A DNA stretch of 6,672 nucleotides from Lachnospiraceae bacterium UBA7598 (GCA_002474415.1 DLQV01000280.1:1-6672); one strand, 5' to 3'; shown: positions 1-6,339, numbered from the stretch's first letter. Notes: generated from the letters alone by a model not told the origin. Numbers and translations are program-made.

Positions 1-120
1 TATCCGGGACTTTATATTATCGGAGATGGCAGTGGAGTGACACATTCTCTGTCCCATGCGTCAGCCAGTGGTGTTTATGTGGCAAGACACATTTTAGAAA
101 GTGAAGGAAAAGCTATTTGA
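1..120 (+). CDS. FAD-dependent oxidoreductase, C-terminal fragment (5' end outside window)
   Basis: The frame is open from base 1 to the TGA at 118-120 and encodes the last 39 residues of a protein that begins left of the window. The fragment starts with the stretch GLYIIGDGSGVTHSLSHA. This is the C-terminal FAD-binding 'GD' motif of two-dinucleotide-fold flavoproteins, followed by the Ser/Ala-rich helix that packs on the flavin. The wording is closest to the uncharacterised FAD-dependent dehydrogenase family (COG2509-like), where the motif is usually GDGAGxTRGLxxAxxSG. It is probably a soluble cytoplasmic redox enzyme; the substrate cannot be read from this piece. The stop codon overlaps the TTG start of the next gene (TTGA), so the two are probably translationally coupled and co-transcribed. 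The family call rests on about 30 residues only. Confidence 0.75.
   Translation, partial: YPGLYIIGDGSGVTHSLSHASASGVYVARHILESEGKAI
103..108 (+). promoter_or_regulatory. Ribosome binding site supporting the TTG start at 117
   Basis: GAAGGA lies 8 bases before the TTG at 117, inside the end of the upstream FAD-enzyme gene. The good match and spacing are the main reason for accepting a TTG start here. No ATG or GTG in this frame fits the conserved N-terminal beta strand (ITIFTALYPEAK). Confidence 0.6.
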
Positions 121-1040
121 TCACAATATTTACAGCTCTTTATCCGGAGGCAAAGGAACTGATCCGGGCGCTTTCTTTGAAAAAAGATATGACACAGAAT
201 CATTTTCAGGTATTTTCGGATGAAAACAATCAAATACAGATTGTCATTACCGGGGCATCCGCCATTGCGGCGGCCACGGCAGTGGCAGAGTGTTCGACCA
301 GGAGAGAACCGGACAGTGGGGATTTTCTGATCAATTATGGGAGCTGTGCCGGCGGGAAAAATATTCCTGTCGGCACTGTTTCGCTTTGTAACAAACTGAC
401 GGAAGCTGCAAGTGGACGTACGTTTTATCCGGATATTCTATACCGGCATCCATTTGAGGAAACAGAACTTTACAGTTTTCCATCCATACAGGGTACAAAC
501 GTGTGGAAACGGTTTGAGGATGCCCGCAAAAAGAATGACCATATAGAAAAAAAAGTGCGGGTAGATATGGAAGCAGCAGCAATTTATCAGGCGGGAAATT
601 ATTATTATGCACCGCATCAGATGCTGTTTGTAAAAGTAGTAACCGATCATGGAACGGGATCGGTGGATAATGAAAACGGACAAAGAGAAAATTTTTCACA
701 GATTATGGACCGGGCGTGTGAACAGTTCCTGCCATTTATCCGGCAGCTTTTAGCGATCCAGGAGAAAAGCAGTGAGCAGAAGGAAAAGCAGGAGGCATTC
801 CGTTGCCAGGTAGAAGAAGAGACAAACCTCTGGAGCGAGGCGCTGCATGGGTCGGAAACGATGAAGGCACAGATCCGGCAGATGATGCTTTATCATTCGC
901 TTCAGGAGCCGGATGGGGAGTCCGGAAAGACATCCATATCGGATCTGTACAAGGAATATGAGCAGGCAGGATGTCTGCCGGCAAAAGACAAACGGGAAGG
1001 AAAGAAGATTCTTGAAGAGCTTAGAGCACAATTATTATAA
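117..1040 (+). CDS. Nucleoside phosphorylase/MTA-SAH nucleosidase-like protein with C-terminal extension
   Basis: This 307-residue protein belongs to the PNP/UDP phosphorylase superfamily, closest to 5'-methylthioadenosine/S-adenosylhomocysteine nucleosidase (MTAN). Seen: an N-terminal strand with an acidic residue after it (ITIFTALYPE, Glu11, comparable to the acidic residue at that place in MTAN); a second strand with TGAS (45-48); the glycine-rich NYGSCAGG (73-80) followed by PVGTV; the signature VDMEAA (149-154, Glu152 as ribose-binding Glu); and VVTDHG (174-179, Asp177 as the probable general acid). These would suit N-glycosidic cleavage of an adenosine derivative such as MTA, SAH or 5'-deoxyadenosine. 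The segment between PVGTV and VDMEA is roughly 20 residues shorter than in E. coli MTAN, which removes part of the usual substrate pocket, so specificity is open. Residues about 213-307 form a charged, helix-prone extension not found in classical MTAN (about 230 residues). The gene starts at TTG, overlaps the FAD-enzyme stop by 4 bases, and its 3' end overlaps the radical SAM gene by 29 bases. Confidence 0.8.
   Translation: MITIFTALYPEAKELIRALSLKKDMTQNHFQVFSDENNQIQIVITGASAIAAATAVAECSTRREPDSGDFLINYGSCAGGKNIPVGTVSLCNKLTEAASGRTFYPDILYRHPFEETELYSFPSIQGTNVWKRFEDARKKNDHIEKKVRVDMEAAAIYQAGNYYYAPHQMLFVKVVTDHGTGSVDNENGQRENFSQIMDRACEQFLPFIRQLLAIQEKSSEQKEKQEAFRCQVEEETNLWSEALHGSETMKAQIRQMMLYHSLQEPDGESGKTSISDLYKEYEQAGCLPAKDKREGKKILEELRAQLL
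997..1001 (+). promoter_or_regulatory. Ribosome binding site supporting the TTG start at 1012
   Basis: AAGGA, within a longer purine tract at 994-1008, lies 10 bases before TTG 1012. It sits inside the 3' end of the nucleosidase-like gene. It supports starting the radical SAM protein at 1012 rather than at the in-frame ATG at 913, which would add 33 residues encoded only by the overlap with the upstream gene. Confidence 0.5.
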
Positions 1041-2043
1041 TGCATCGTTTTCACATATTTATGTGGAACGACAGATCTGGAATCATCCGCGTACCAGACA
1101 GATCCTTTTGCGGTTTCCACAGGCACAGATTGTGGAAATCGAGCATTACAAAGATGTATTTAACCGGCATGGGCAGGACTGCGTTCGGCAGCATCAGGCG
1201 CAGGCTCTTATTCTGGCAGAAAAAAGAGCACATTTTTTTTACGAAGGGGCACCGGTCTGTCAGGATTTTGGCAATACCAATTTTTATTATTGCTCCACAA
1301 TGATGAATTGTCTTTATGATTGCAGCTATTGTTATCTTAAGGGAATGTATCCGTCCGGGCATATGGTCGTTTTTGTAAATATGGAAGATTATCTGGAAGA
1401 ACTTGATCATATTCTGAAAACACAGAATATGTATGTGTGCATCTCCTATGATGCGGATTTGCTGGCGATGGAGCCGGTGACAGGATATGTCAGGCTCTGG
1501 AGTGCATACGCTGCAAAACATGAGAATCTGAAATTGGAGATCCGGACAAAATGCGCCAGCCGTGCAATGTGGGATTTGCCCTGTCTGCCCAATGTGATTT
1601 ATGCGTTTACCCTGTCTCCGCAGAAGATGATAGAGGCGTTTGAGAAAAAAACTCCTTCGGCGCAGGCGCGTATAGCATGTGCCGCAGAGGGGATCAGAAA
1701 AGGATTTCCGGTGCGTCTGTGCTTTGATCCGATGTTGTATCTGCCGTCCTGGAAGACTGATTATCTGCAATTGTTGAGACAGATTGACCGTATTTTTGGT
1801 GACCGTATGTTACATGACGGCTGGGAGAAACTGGTTGATGTCAGCGTTGGAACGTTCCGGATTTCACAGGAATATATGAAAAAACTCCGGCGGGTGGAAC
1901 CTTTCGCACCTGCGGTACAGTATCCTTATGTCAATTGCAACGGGGTATATCAATACCCGCCAGAGTTATTACAGAAAATGGAAGATTTTATCATCACAGA
2001 ATTAACACAGAGAATGGACAAGGAGAATATATATCATGAGTAA
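1012..2043 (+). CDS. splB: Spore photoproduct lyase-family radical SAM protein
   Basis: Starting at TTG 1012 gives 343 residues, almost exactly the length of Bacillus SplB (342). Spore photoproduct lyase uses a 4Fe-4S cluster and SAM to reverse the thymine dimer (5-thyminyl-5,6-dihydrothymine) formed in UV-irradiated spores, acting during germination. Seen: the cluster motif CLYDCSYC (Cys100, Cys104, Cys107) with the family's tyrosines on either side of the third cysteine (Tyr106, Tyr108). Next comes CIS at 143-145, aligning by position with the H-donor cysteine (Cys141 of B. subtilis) and the nearby serine. Lys180 in EIRTK matches the lysine after the next strand. The N-terminus carries the family's HIYVE strand and EHYKDVF. 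The C-terminal basic KWGRYG-type stretch of the Bacillus enzyme is not visible; the matching region reads YPYVNCNGVYQY. The protein could therefore be a true SPL or a divergent family member with another substrate. The gene overlaps its left neighbour by 29 bases and the SDR gene by 8. The in-frame ATG at 913 was rejected because it lies deep in the upstream gene. Confidence 0.82.
   Translation: MKSLEHNYYNASFSHIYVERQIWNHPRTRQILLRFPQAQIVEIEHYKDVFNRHGQDCVRQHQAQALILAEKRAHFFYEGAPVCQDFGNTNFYYCSTMMNCLYDCSYCYLKGMYPSGHMVVFVNMEDYLEELDHILKTQNMYVCISYDADLLAMEPVTGYVRLWSAYAAKHENLKLEIRTKCASRAMWDLPCLPNVIYAFTLSPQKMIEAFEKKTPSAQARIACAAEGIRKGFPVRLCFDPMLYLPSWKTDYLQLLRQIDRIFGDRMLHDGWEKLVDVSVGTFRISQEYMKKLRRVEPFAPAVQYPYVNCNGVYQYPPELLQKMEDFIITELTQRMDKENIYHE
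2020..2025 (+). promoter_or_regulatory. Ribosome binding site for the SDR gene
   Basis: AAGGAG lies 10 bases before ATG 2036, within the last codons of the radical SAM gene. It fixes the 8-base overlap between the two genes. Confidence 0.65.
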
Positions 2044-2746
2044 GGCAGCAATTGTAACCGGTGCCAGTTCCGGAATCGGACTGGCAATCAGCCGGGTACT
2101 CTGTGAGAAAGGGTATGAAGTCTACGGATTTGGACGAGATTTTGCAAAAGAACAGACAAGGAAATTTGTAGAGCAGACTGCAGCATTTCATCCGGTAGAA
2201 GGCGATTTATTAGAAGAACAGAAATTATGCGATGCGGTGAAAGAGATCACAAAAACAGCAGACATTGAGGTACTTGTCAATGCGGCAGGAGTCGGGCATT
2301 ATGGTCTGCATGAGGAACTGACTCCCAAAAAGATACAGGCCCTGGTTCGCACAAATTTAGAGATTCCGCTGCTTCTGACGAACCGGCTGCTTCGGGTGCT
2401 GAAAAAAAATCATGGATATATCATCAATATCTCTTCGGTGACAGCCAAGCAGAGCAGTCCGCATGGCTGTGCCTATGCGGCAACCAAGGCGGGGCTGTCG
2501 AGTTTTGGAAAGAGTCTGTTTGAGGAAGCGCGCAAGTACGGGGTAAAAGTGACAACGATTCATCCGGATATGACGGACACCAATCTGTACCGGGATGCGG
2601 ATTTTACCTGCGGCGAGGAACCGGAAAGTTATCTGCTGCCGGATGAAGTGGCAAAGGCGGTTGCCTATGTGCTTGACCAGCGGGAGGGCATGGTTGTACC
2701 GGAGATTACACTGCGGCCGCAGCTGCATCGCATTGCAAGAAAGTAG
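2036..2746 (+). CDS. Short-chain dehydrogenase/reductase (SDR), NAD(P)-dependent
   Basis: This 236-residue protein is a classical SDR, a soluble single-domain Rossmann enzyme that oxidises alcohols or reduces carbonyls with NAD(P)(H). Seen in order: the cofactor glycine motif TGASSGIG (8-15); the structural NAAG (82-85, a variant of NNAG); Asn107 in RTNLE; the catalytic Ser134 in NISSV; Tyr147 and Lys151 in YAATK; and HPDMTDT (176-182), where most SDRs have PG. The 13-residue spacing between Ser134 and Tyr147 is typical. The Ser-Tyr-Lys-Asn tetrad is complete, so the enzyme should be active. The C-terminus ends with EITLRPQ, a motif I associate with the YdfG-like 'EIxIRPQ' SDR branch. The Arg at position 34 (GFGRD) after the second strand hints at NADP preference. 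The substrate cannot be deduced. The ATG overlaps the splB-like stop by 8 bases, and the next gene follows after 6 bases. Confidence 0.92.
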   Translation: MSKAAIVTGASSGIGLAISRVLCEKGYEVYGFGRDFAKEQTRKFVEQTAAFHPVEGDLLEEQKLCDAVKEITKTADIEVLVNAAGVGHYGLHEELTPKKIQALVRTNLEIPLLLTNRLLRVLKKNHGYIINISSVTAKQSSPHGCAYAATKAGLSSFGKSLFEEARKYGVKVTTIHPDMTDTNLYRDADFTCGEEPESYLLPDEVAKAVAYVLDQREGMVVPEITLRPQLHRIARK

Positions 2747-2752
2747 GGGAAA

Positions 2753-3334
2753 ATGGGAAAAGAATTAAACATTCGAATTGCATCTGCGCAAGATGCCGCA
2801 GGATTGCTGGAGATTTACCGGCCTTATATAGAACATACGGCCATCACATTTGAATATGAGGTTCCGACCGTCGAAGAGTTTACGAAAAGAATCACGAATA
2901 CATTAAAGAGGTATCCGTATCTGGTGGCGGAAAAAGATCATCAGATGGTTGGATATGCCTATGTCAGTCCGTTCAAAGAGCGGGCAGCCTATGACTGGTC
3001 GGTGGAGACATCCATCTATGTGCAGGAAGAAGCAAAACAGCAGGGCATTGGACGCAGATTGTATGACAGACTGGAACAGATTTTACAGCAGCAGGGTATT
3101 TTAAACGTCAATGCTTGTATTGCCTATCCACAGATCGAGGATGAATACCTGACCAAAGACAGTGTCCGGTTTCATGAAAAACTGGGATATGAGATGGTGG
3201 GGACTTTTCATCAGTGTGGATATAAGTTTGGCCGCTGGTATGATATGGTCTGGATGGAAAAGATGATTGGGGAACACAAAAAAGATCAGCCGGCGATGAT
3301 TCCGTTTCCGGAGATCGGAGGCAAGATCGGATGA
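2753..3334 (+). CDS. GNAT N-acetyltransferase, phosphinothricin acetyltransferase-like
   Basis: This 193-residue single-domain protein has the GNAT fold, which transfers acetyl from acetyl-CoA to an amine. It matches the Pat/Bar/YwnH branch: IRIASAQDA at the N-terminus, IYRPYIEHTAITFEYE (21-36), YDWSVETSIYV (80-90) with the family's glutamate at 85, the acetyl-CoA pyrophosphate loop QQGIGR (96-101), NACIAYP (120-126), then SVRFHEKLGY and HQCGYKFGRWYDMVWMEK. Known members acetylate phosphinothricin, methionine sulfoximine or related amino acids; in a gut anaerobe the natural substrate is more likely an amino acid or its analogue, which is inference. Residues about 172-193 form a short tail with PFPEI, as in other members. 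The ATG lies 6 bases after the SDR stop with a GGGGA close before it; the short spacing makes the initiation signal only fair. The stop overlaps the SulP start as ATGA. Confidence 0.9.
   Translation: MGKELNIRIASAQDAAGLLEIYRPYIEHTAITFEYEVPTVEEFTKRITNTLKRYPYLVAEKDHQMVGYAYVSPFKERAAYDWSVETSIYVQEEAKQQGIGRRLYDRLEQILQQQGILNVNACIAYPQIEDEYLTKDSVRFHEKLGYEMVGTFHQCGYKFGRWYDMVWMEKMIGEHKKDQPAMIPFPEIGGKIG
3317..3321 (+). promoter_or_regulatory. Ribosome binding site for the SulP gene
   Basis: GGAGG lies 9 bases before ATG 3331, inside the last codons of the acetyltransferase gene. It is a near-ideal signal in a 4-base ATGA overlap, which suggests coupled translation. Confidence 0.7.
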
Positions 3335-5451
3335 AAGTTACAATCGCACAGACACTGCAGCATTATGAGAAGAAAAACCTGCCGAAAGATATTTGTGCCG
3401 GAATTATCATTATGGCCGTTTCCATCCCGATTTCCATGGGATATGCACAGATTGCAGGTCTTCCGGCAGTATATGGTCTGTATGGATCGGTATTTCCCAT
3501 CCTTTTGTTTGCACTGTTTTCGACTTCGCCACAGTTTATTTTCGGCGTAGATGCAGCTCCGGCGGCACTGATCGGAGGAGCGCTTATTGATCTGCACATA
3601 GAAAGCGGTTCACAAGCAGCACTCAAAGTTGTGCCGGTCCTGACCTTGTTTGTAGCGGTGTGGCTTTTTGCTTTTTATCTGATGAAAGCGGGAAAACTCG
3701 TGAATTACATATCGGCACCAGTGATGGGCGGTTTTATTACCGGAATTTGCACGACCATTATTCTCATGCAGGTACCAAAACTGTTTGGCGGGACTGCAGG
3801 TACCGGGGAGCTTTTGGAGCTGGCCGAACATATCGGAAATGCACTTGGGCAGATCCATGTTCCGTCCCTTATCATGGGAGTGATTGCGCTGGTTATTCTG
3901 CTGGTGGCAAAGAAACTGGCACCAAAATTTCCAATGGCAGTTGTACTGATGGCGGCCGGGGCACTTATGACAAAATTTCTTCCGGTCAGGGAATGGGGGA
4001 TACAGACATTAAGTGCCGTCCAGACGGGACTTCCGCGGTGGAAGGTGGTGGATTTGTCTGCAGTGCCACTCAAAGACGCCATAACGATCAGTCTTTCGGT
4101 GGCGGTTGTGATTATGGCAGAGACACTTCTGGCAGAAAATAATTTTGCACAGAAAAACCGCTACCGGATCAACGACAATCAGGAATTGCTGGCATTTTCC
4201 CTTGGAAATTTTGCAGCAGCGCTGACCGGATGCTGTCCGATCAACGGGTCCGTATCAAGGACGGCGATGGGAGAACAGTATCAGGCAAAAACGCAGCTGA
4301 CGGGAATTGTGGCGGGAATTTCCATGATGATTCTGCTTTTATGCGGAACGGGATTTATCGGATTCCTTCCGGTTCCGGTGCTTACCGCGATTGTGATCTC
4401 CGCATTGCTTGGTGCCACGGAATTTGAACTGGCTGTCCGATTGTGGAAAGTCAGCCGTACGGAATGTCTGATCTTTTTTGGTGCATTTTTTGGAGTGTTA
4501 CTGCTTGGAACCATCAATGGAGTTTTAATCGGCATCATGCTTTCCTTTACTGAGATGATTATCCGTACGGCAAAACCGGCACGGTGTTTTCTTGGCATAC
4601 AGACCGGACACAGCCACTTCCGGGACCTGAAAGAGAGCAGTTCCATCCATGCCGTGGAGCATGTGGTTATTTACCGGTTCAGCAGTAATCTGTGTTTTGC
4701 CAATGTTTCGGTATTGCAGAAAGATATTGAGGATGCCATCCGTGAGGATACCCGTGCGGTAATTTTGGATGCGGGAGGCATCGGAAGCATTGACATTACG
4801 GCGGCAGACTGTCTGGAGCGGCTTTATGGTTCTCTGAAGGAAAAGGGCATCCGATTTTATATGACGGAACATATTGCAGAGGTGAACGAACAGCTGCGCA
4901 GACTCGGACTCGGCTATATGGTGGAGGAAGGCTGTGTGCGCAGAACCATCCATATTGCACTCAAGGATATGGGCATCCATCGTCCATACCCACTGGAGGG
5001 CGGTGTGGATAATGTCGAAAAAAGTGCTTCCCGGAAGCGGGCAGATAACCGGGTGCAGGAATTTGTCTGGGCATTTGGATCTGAGGCTGAGAAAGAAATG
5101 GAAAAACAGATTGCCCGCCAGATTGCACATCTGAAATCGGAAAAAGATATGGAGGAGCTGATTCATGGACGCTGGTCCCATATGGAGGCGCTGGATGAGG
5201 ATGAGTGGCTGGAACATCTGGAAGAACATTTAAAGGAAATTGTCAATATTTCCGGGAAAGATGAAGAGACGCTGGCAAGAAAGCTGGAAGAACACCGGAA
5301 GGAAGTGCATGACAGGATTGCACAGGAGCATCCGGAACTGGCAGAGCGTTTCCGGGAGCGCCGGCATCTGCTGGATGAGCATCTGCGGGAGCGCCGGCCG
5401 GAAGTATATGAACTGGTAATCAGACTTCGCGAAAAGAAGGATCAGGCATAA
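3331..5451 (+). CDS. SulP (SLC26-type) anion transporter with STAS domain and hendecad-repeat tail
   Basis: This 706-residue inner-membrane protein has three parts. Residues about 18-415 are a run of hydrophobic segments forming the SulP transport core. The core includes the TM1 signature GYAQIAGLPAVYGLYGS (37-53), AETLLAEN (263-270) with the conserved glutamate, and GSVSRTA (306-312, family consensus GSxSRTA). Residues about 425-550 are a cytoplasmic STAS domain: VVIYRF, AVILDAGGIGSIDIT (Asp488, Thr490) and GIRFYMTEH. Residues about 556-706 are a hydrophilic, highly charged helical tail. SulP proteins move sulfate, bicarbonate, dicarboxylates or other anions, often with H+ or Na+; the substrate cannot be told from this sequence. 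Most bacterial SulP proteins of this type end soon after STAS (about 550-600 residues), so the tail is extra. It carries seven 11-residue repeats (624-700). The ATG overlaps the acetyltransferase stop, and nudC follows after 30 bases. SulP/STAS is a confident call; the transported ion is unknown. Confidence 0.95.
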   Translation: MKVTIAQTLQHYEKKNLPKDICAGIIIMAVSIPISMGYAQIAGLPAVYGLYGSVFPILLFALFSTSPQFIFGVDAAPAALIGGALIDLHIESGSQAALKVVPVLTLFVAVWLFAFYLMKAGKLVNYISAPVMGGFITGICTTIILMQVPKLFGGTAGTGELLELAEHIGNALGQIHVPSLIMGVIALVILLVAKKLAPKFPMAVVLMAAGALMTKFLPVREWGIQTLSAVQTGLPRWKVVDLSAVPLKDAITISLSVAVVIMAETLLAENNFAQKNRYRINDNQELLAFSLGNFAAALTGCCPINGSVSRTAMGEQYQAKTQLTGIVAGISMMILLLCGTGFIGFLPVPVLTAIVISALLGATEFELAVRLWKVSRTECLIFFGAFFGVLLLGTINGVLIGIMLSFTEMIIRTAKPARCFLGIQTGHSHFRDLKESSSIHAVEHVVIYRFSSNLCFANVSVLQKDIEDAIREDTRAVILDAGGIGSIDITAADCLERLYGSLKEKGIRFYMTEHIAEVNEQLRRLGLGYMVEEGCVRRTIHIALKDMGIHRPYPLEGGVDNVEKSASRKRADNRVQEFVWAFGSEAEKEMEKQIARQIAHLKSEKDMEELIHGRWSHMEALDEDEWLEHLEEHLKEIVNISGKDEETLARKLEEHRKEVHDRIAQEHPELAERFRERRHLLDEHLRERRPEVYELVIRLREKKDQA
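5200..5430 (+). repeat. Seven tandem 11-residue (33-base) repeats in the SulP tail
   Basis: Residues 624-700 of the SulP protein divide without gaps into seven units of 11, starting at 624, 635, 646, 657, 668, 679 and 690. Each has hydrophobic residues at unit positions 3 and usually 7 (for example Leu670/Phe674, Val692/Val696, Leu648/Leu652) and an acidic or basic surface. Examples are PELAERFRERR (668-678) and HLLDEHLRERR (679-689). The second unit (635-645) is the weakest. Trp615 sits in register one unit earlier and may mark a decayed eighth copy. Hendecad spacing favours a long, weakly twisted coiled coil. At the DNA level only the last copies are near-identical: CGGGAGCGCCGG occurs at 5353-5364 and 5386-5397, exactly 33 bases apart. 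Confidence 0.65.
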
Positions 5452-5468
5452 TGATAAAATCAGGAAAA

Positions 5469-5473
5469 GAGAG
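5469..5473 (+). promoter_or_regulatory. Ribosome binding site for nudC
   Basis: GAGAG lies 8 bases before ATG 5482 in the 30-base gap after the SulP stop. The gap is purine-rich and shows neither a hairpin nor a T-run, so read-through from the SulP gene is expected. Confidence 0.5.
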
Positions 5474-5481
5474 AAGCAATC

Positions 5482-6339
5482 ATGATACAGGATATTTATC
5501 CAATGAAATTAGACAATGCATTTCAAATGAAAGAACCGGATGCCGACAGCCGGATCCTGGCATTTCGTGATCGGACGGTTTATCTGAAAAATGAGGGGGA
5601 GATTACGTTTCTTACGTATTACGAATGGGTGGAATACTGTAAGATGCATCACAAAGAAGTGCCGGAACTGATATATCTGTTTTCTGTGGATGATGTATCT
5701 TTTTATCTGACAGAACTTTATGAAGATGTGGAAATTCCGGGATTTATGTATCATAAACTGTTTGAAATCCGTTCTATGAAACCGAAGGAGCGTGTATTTG
5801 CCGCAACAACGGCATGGCATCTGTATGTGTGGTATCGGGATAATCAGTTCTGCGGCAGATGCGCACATCCGCTTGTACACAGTCGCACGGAGCGCATGCT
5901 GCAGTGTCCGATCTGTCATAATATGGTTTTCCCAAAGATTGCACCGGCAGTCATCATCGGACTGACAAATAACGATCAGATCATGATGACAAAATATGCG
6001 GGCAGGGAATACAAACGCTATGCGCTTATTGCAGGGTTTACGGAAATCGGGGAAACCGCAGAAGAAACCGTTCACCGGGAAGTGATGGAAGAAGTCGGGC
6101 TGAAAGTGAAAAATATTCGTTATTACAAAAGCCAGCCATGGGGCTTTGACAGTAATCTTCTGATGGGCTTTTTCTGTGACCTGGCGGAAGAAGGTGAGAT
6201 CCGGCTCGAAGAAGAGGAACTGTCACTTGCCGAATGGGTGGATTACCGAAACGTGCCAGAGGATTCGGAAGGATTAAGTCTCACAAGGGAGATGATGACC
6301 TATTTCCGGAAGCAGCGCGAACAGGGGTTAACTCCCTGA
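5482..6339 (+). CDS. nudC: NAD+ diphosphatase (NudC-type Nudix hydrolase)
   Basis: This 285-residue protein hydrolyses NAD(H) to NMN(H) and AMP. The E. coli homologue also removes NAD caps from RNA 5' ends. Seen: an N-terminal domain (1-120); a zinc ribbon with CGRC (Cys124, Cys127) and CPIC (Cys142, Cys145); FPKIAPAVI leading into the Nudix fold; and a complete Nudix box G-x5-E-x7-REVMEEVGL at 185-207, whose glutamates 200, 203 and 204 bind the metal. The NudC specificity motif follows the box as SQPWGFDSN (217-225); the usual form is SQPWPFPxS, so the last part is altered. Length and domain order fit the family, and it should be a soluble Mg/Mn enzyme. It is the last + strand gene of the cluster. 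Its end overlaps the stop of the opposing minus-strand gene by 12 bases. A role in NAD turnover alongside the SDR and FAD enzymes is plausible but not shown. Confidence 0.93.
   Translation: MIQDIYPMKLDNAFQMKEPDADSRILAFRDRTVYLKNEGEITFLTYYEWVEYCKMHHKEVPELIYLFSVDDVSFYLTELYEDVEIPGFMYHKLFEIRSMKPKERVFAATTAWHLYVWYRDNQFCGRCAHPLVHSRTERMLQCPICHNMVFPKIAPAVIIGLTNNDQIMMTKYAGREYKRYALIAGFTEIGETAEETVHREVMEEVGLKVKNIRYYKSQPWGFDSNLLMGFFCDLAEEGEIRLEEEELSLAEWVDYRNVPEDSEGLSLTREMMTYFRKQREQGLTP

Noticed and set aside
547..554. Run of eight A as a possible frameshift in the nucleosidase-like gene
   Set aside because: The frame continues directly into the conserved VDMEAA motif and the region before it is also in family-like frame, so no shift is needed.
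913..1011. ATG 913 as the start of the SPL-like protein
   Set aside because: It adds 33 residues lying wholly within the upstream gene, Arg/Cys-rich and unlike any SPL N-terminus. TTG 1012 gives the expected family length of about 342 residues.
1051..1770. A 239-codon minus-strand open frame
   Set aside because: It is antisense to the well-supported radical SAM gene. Its translation is Cys/His/Arg-rich without a recognisable fold, typical of a shadow frame.
3660..4142. A 160-codon + strand frame inside the SulP gene
   Set aside because: It is out of frame with the transporter core, with low-complexity Gly/Arg/Ser composition and no motifs.
4525..5229. A 234-codon minus-strand open frame
   Set aside because: It is antisense to the STAS domain and tail of the SulP gene, whose coding evidence is far stronger; no motif was seen in it.
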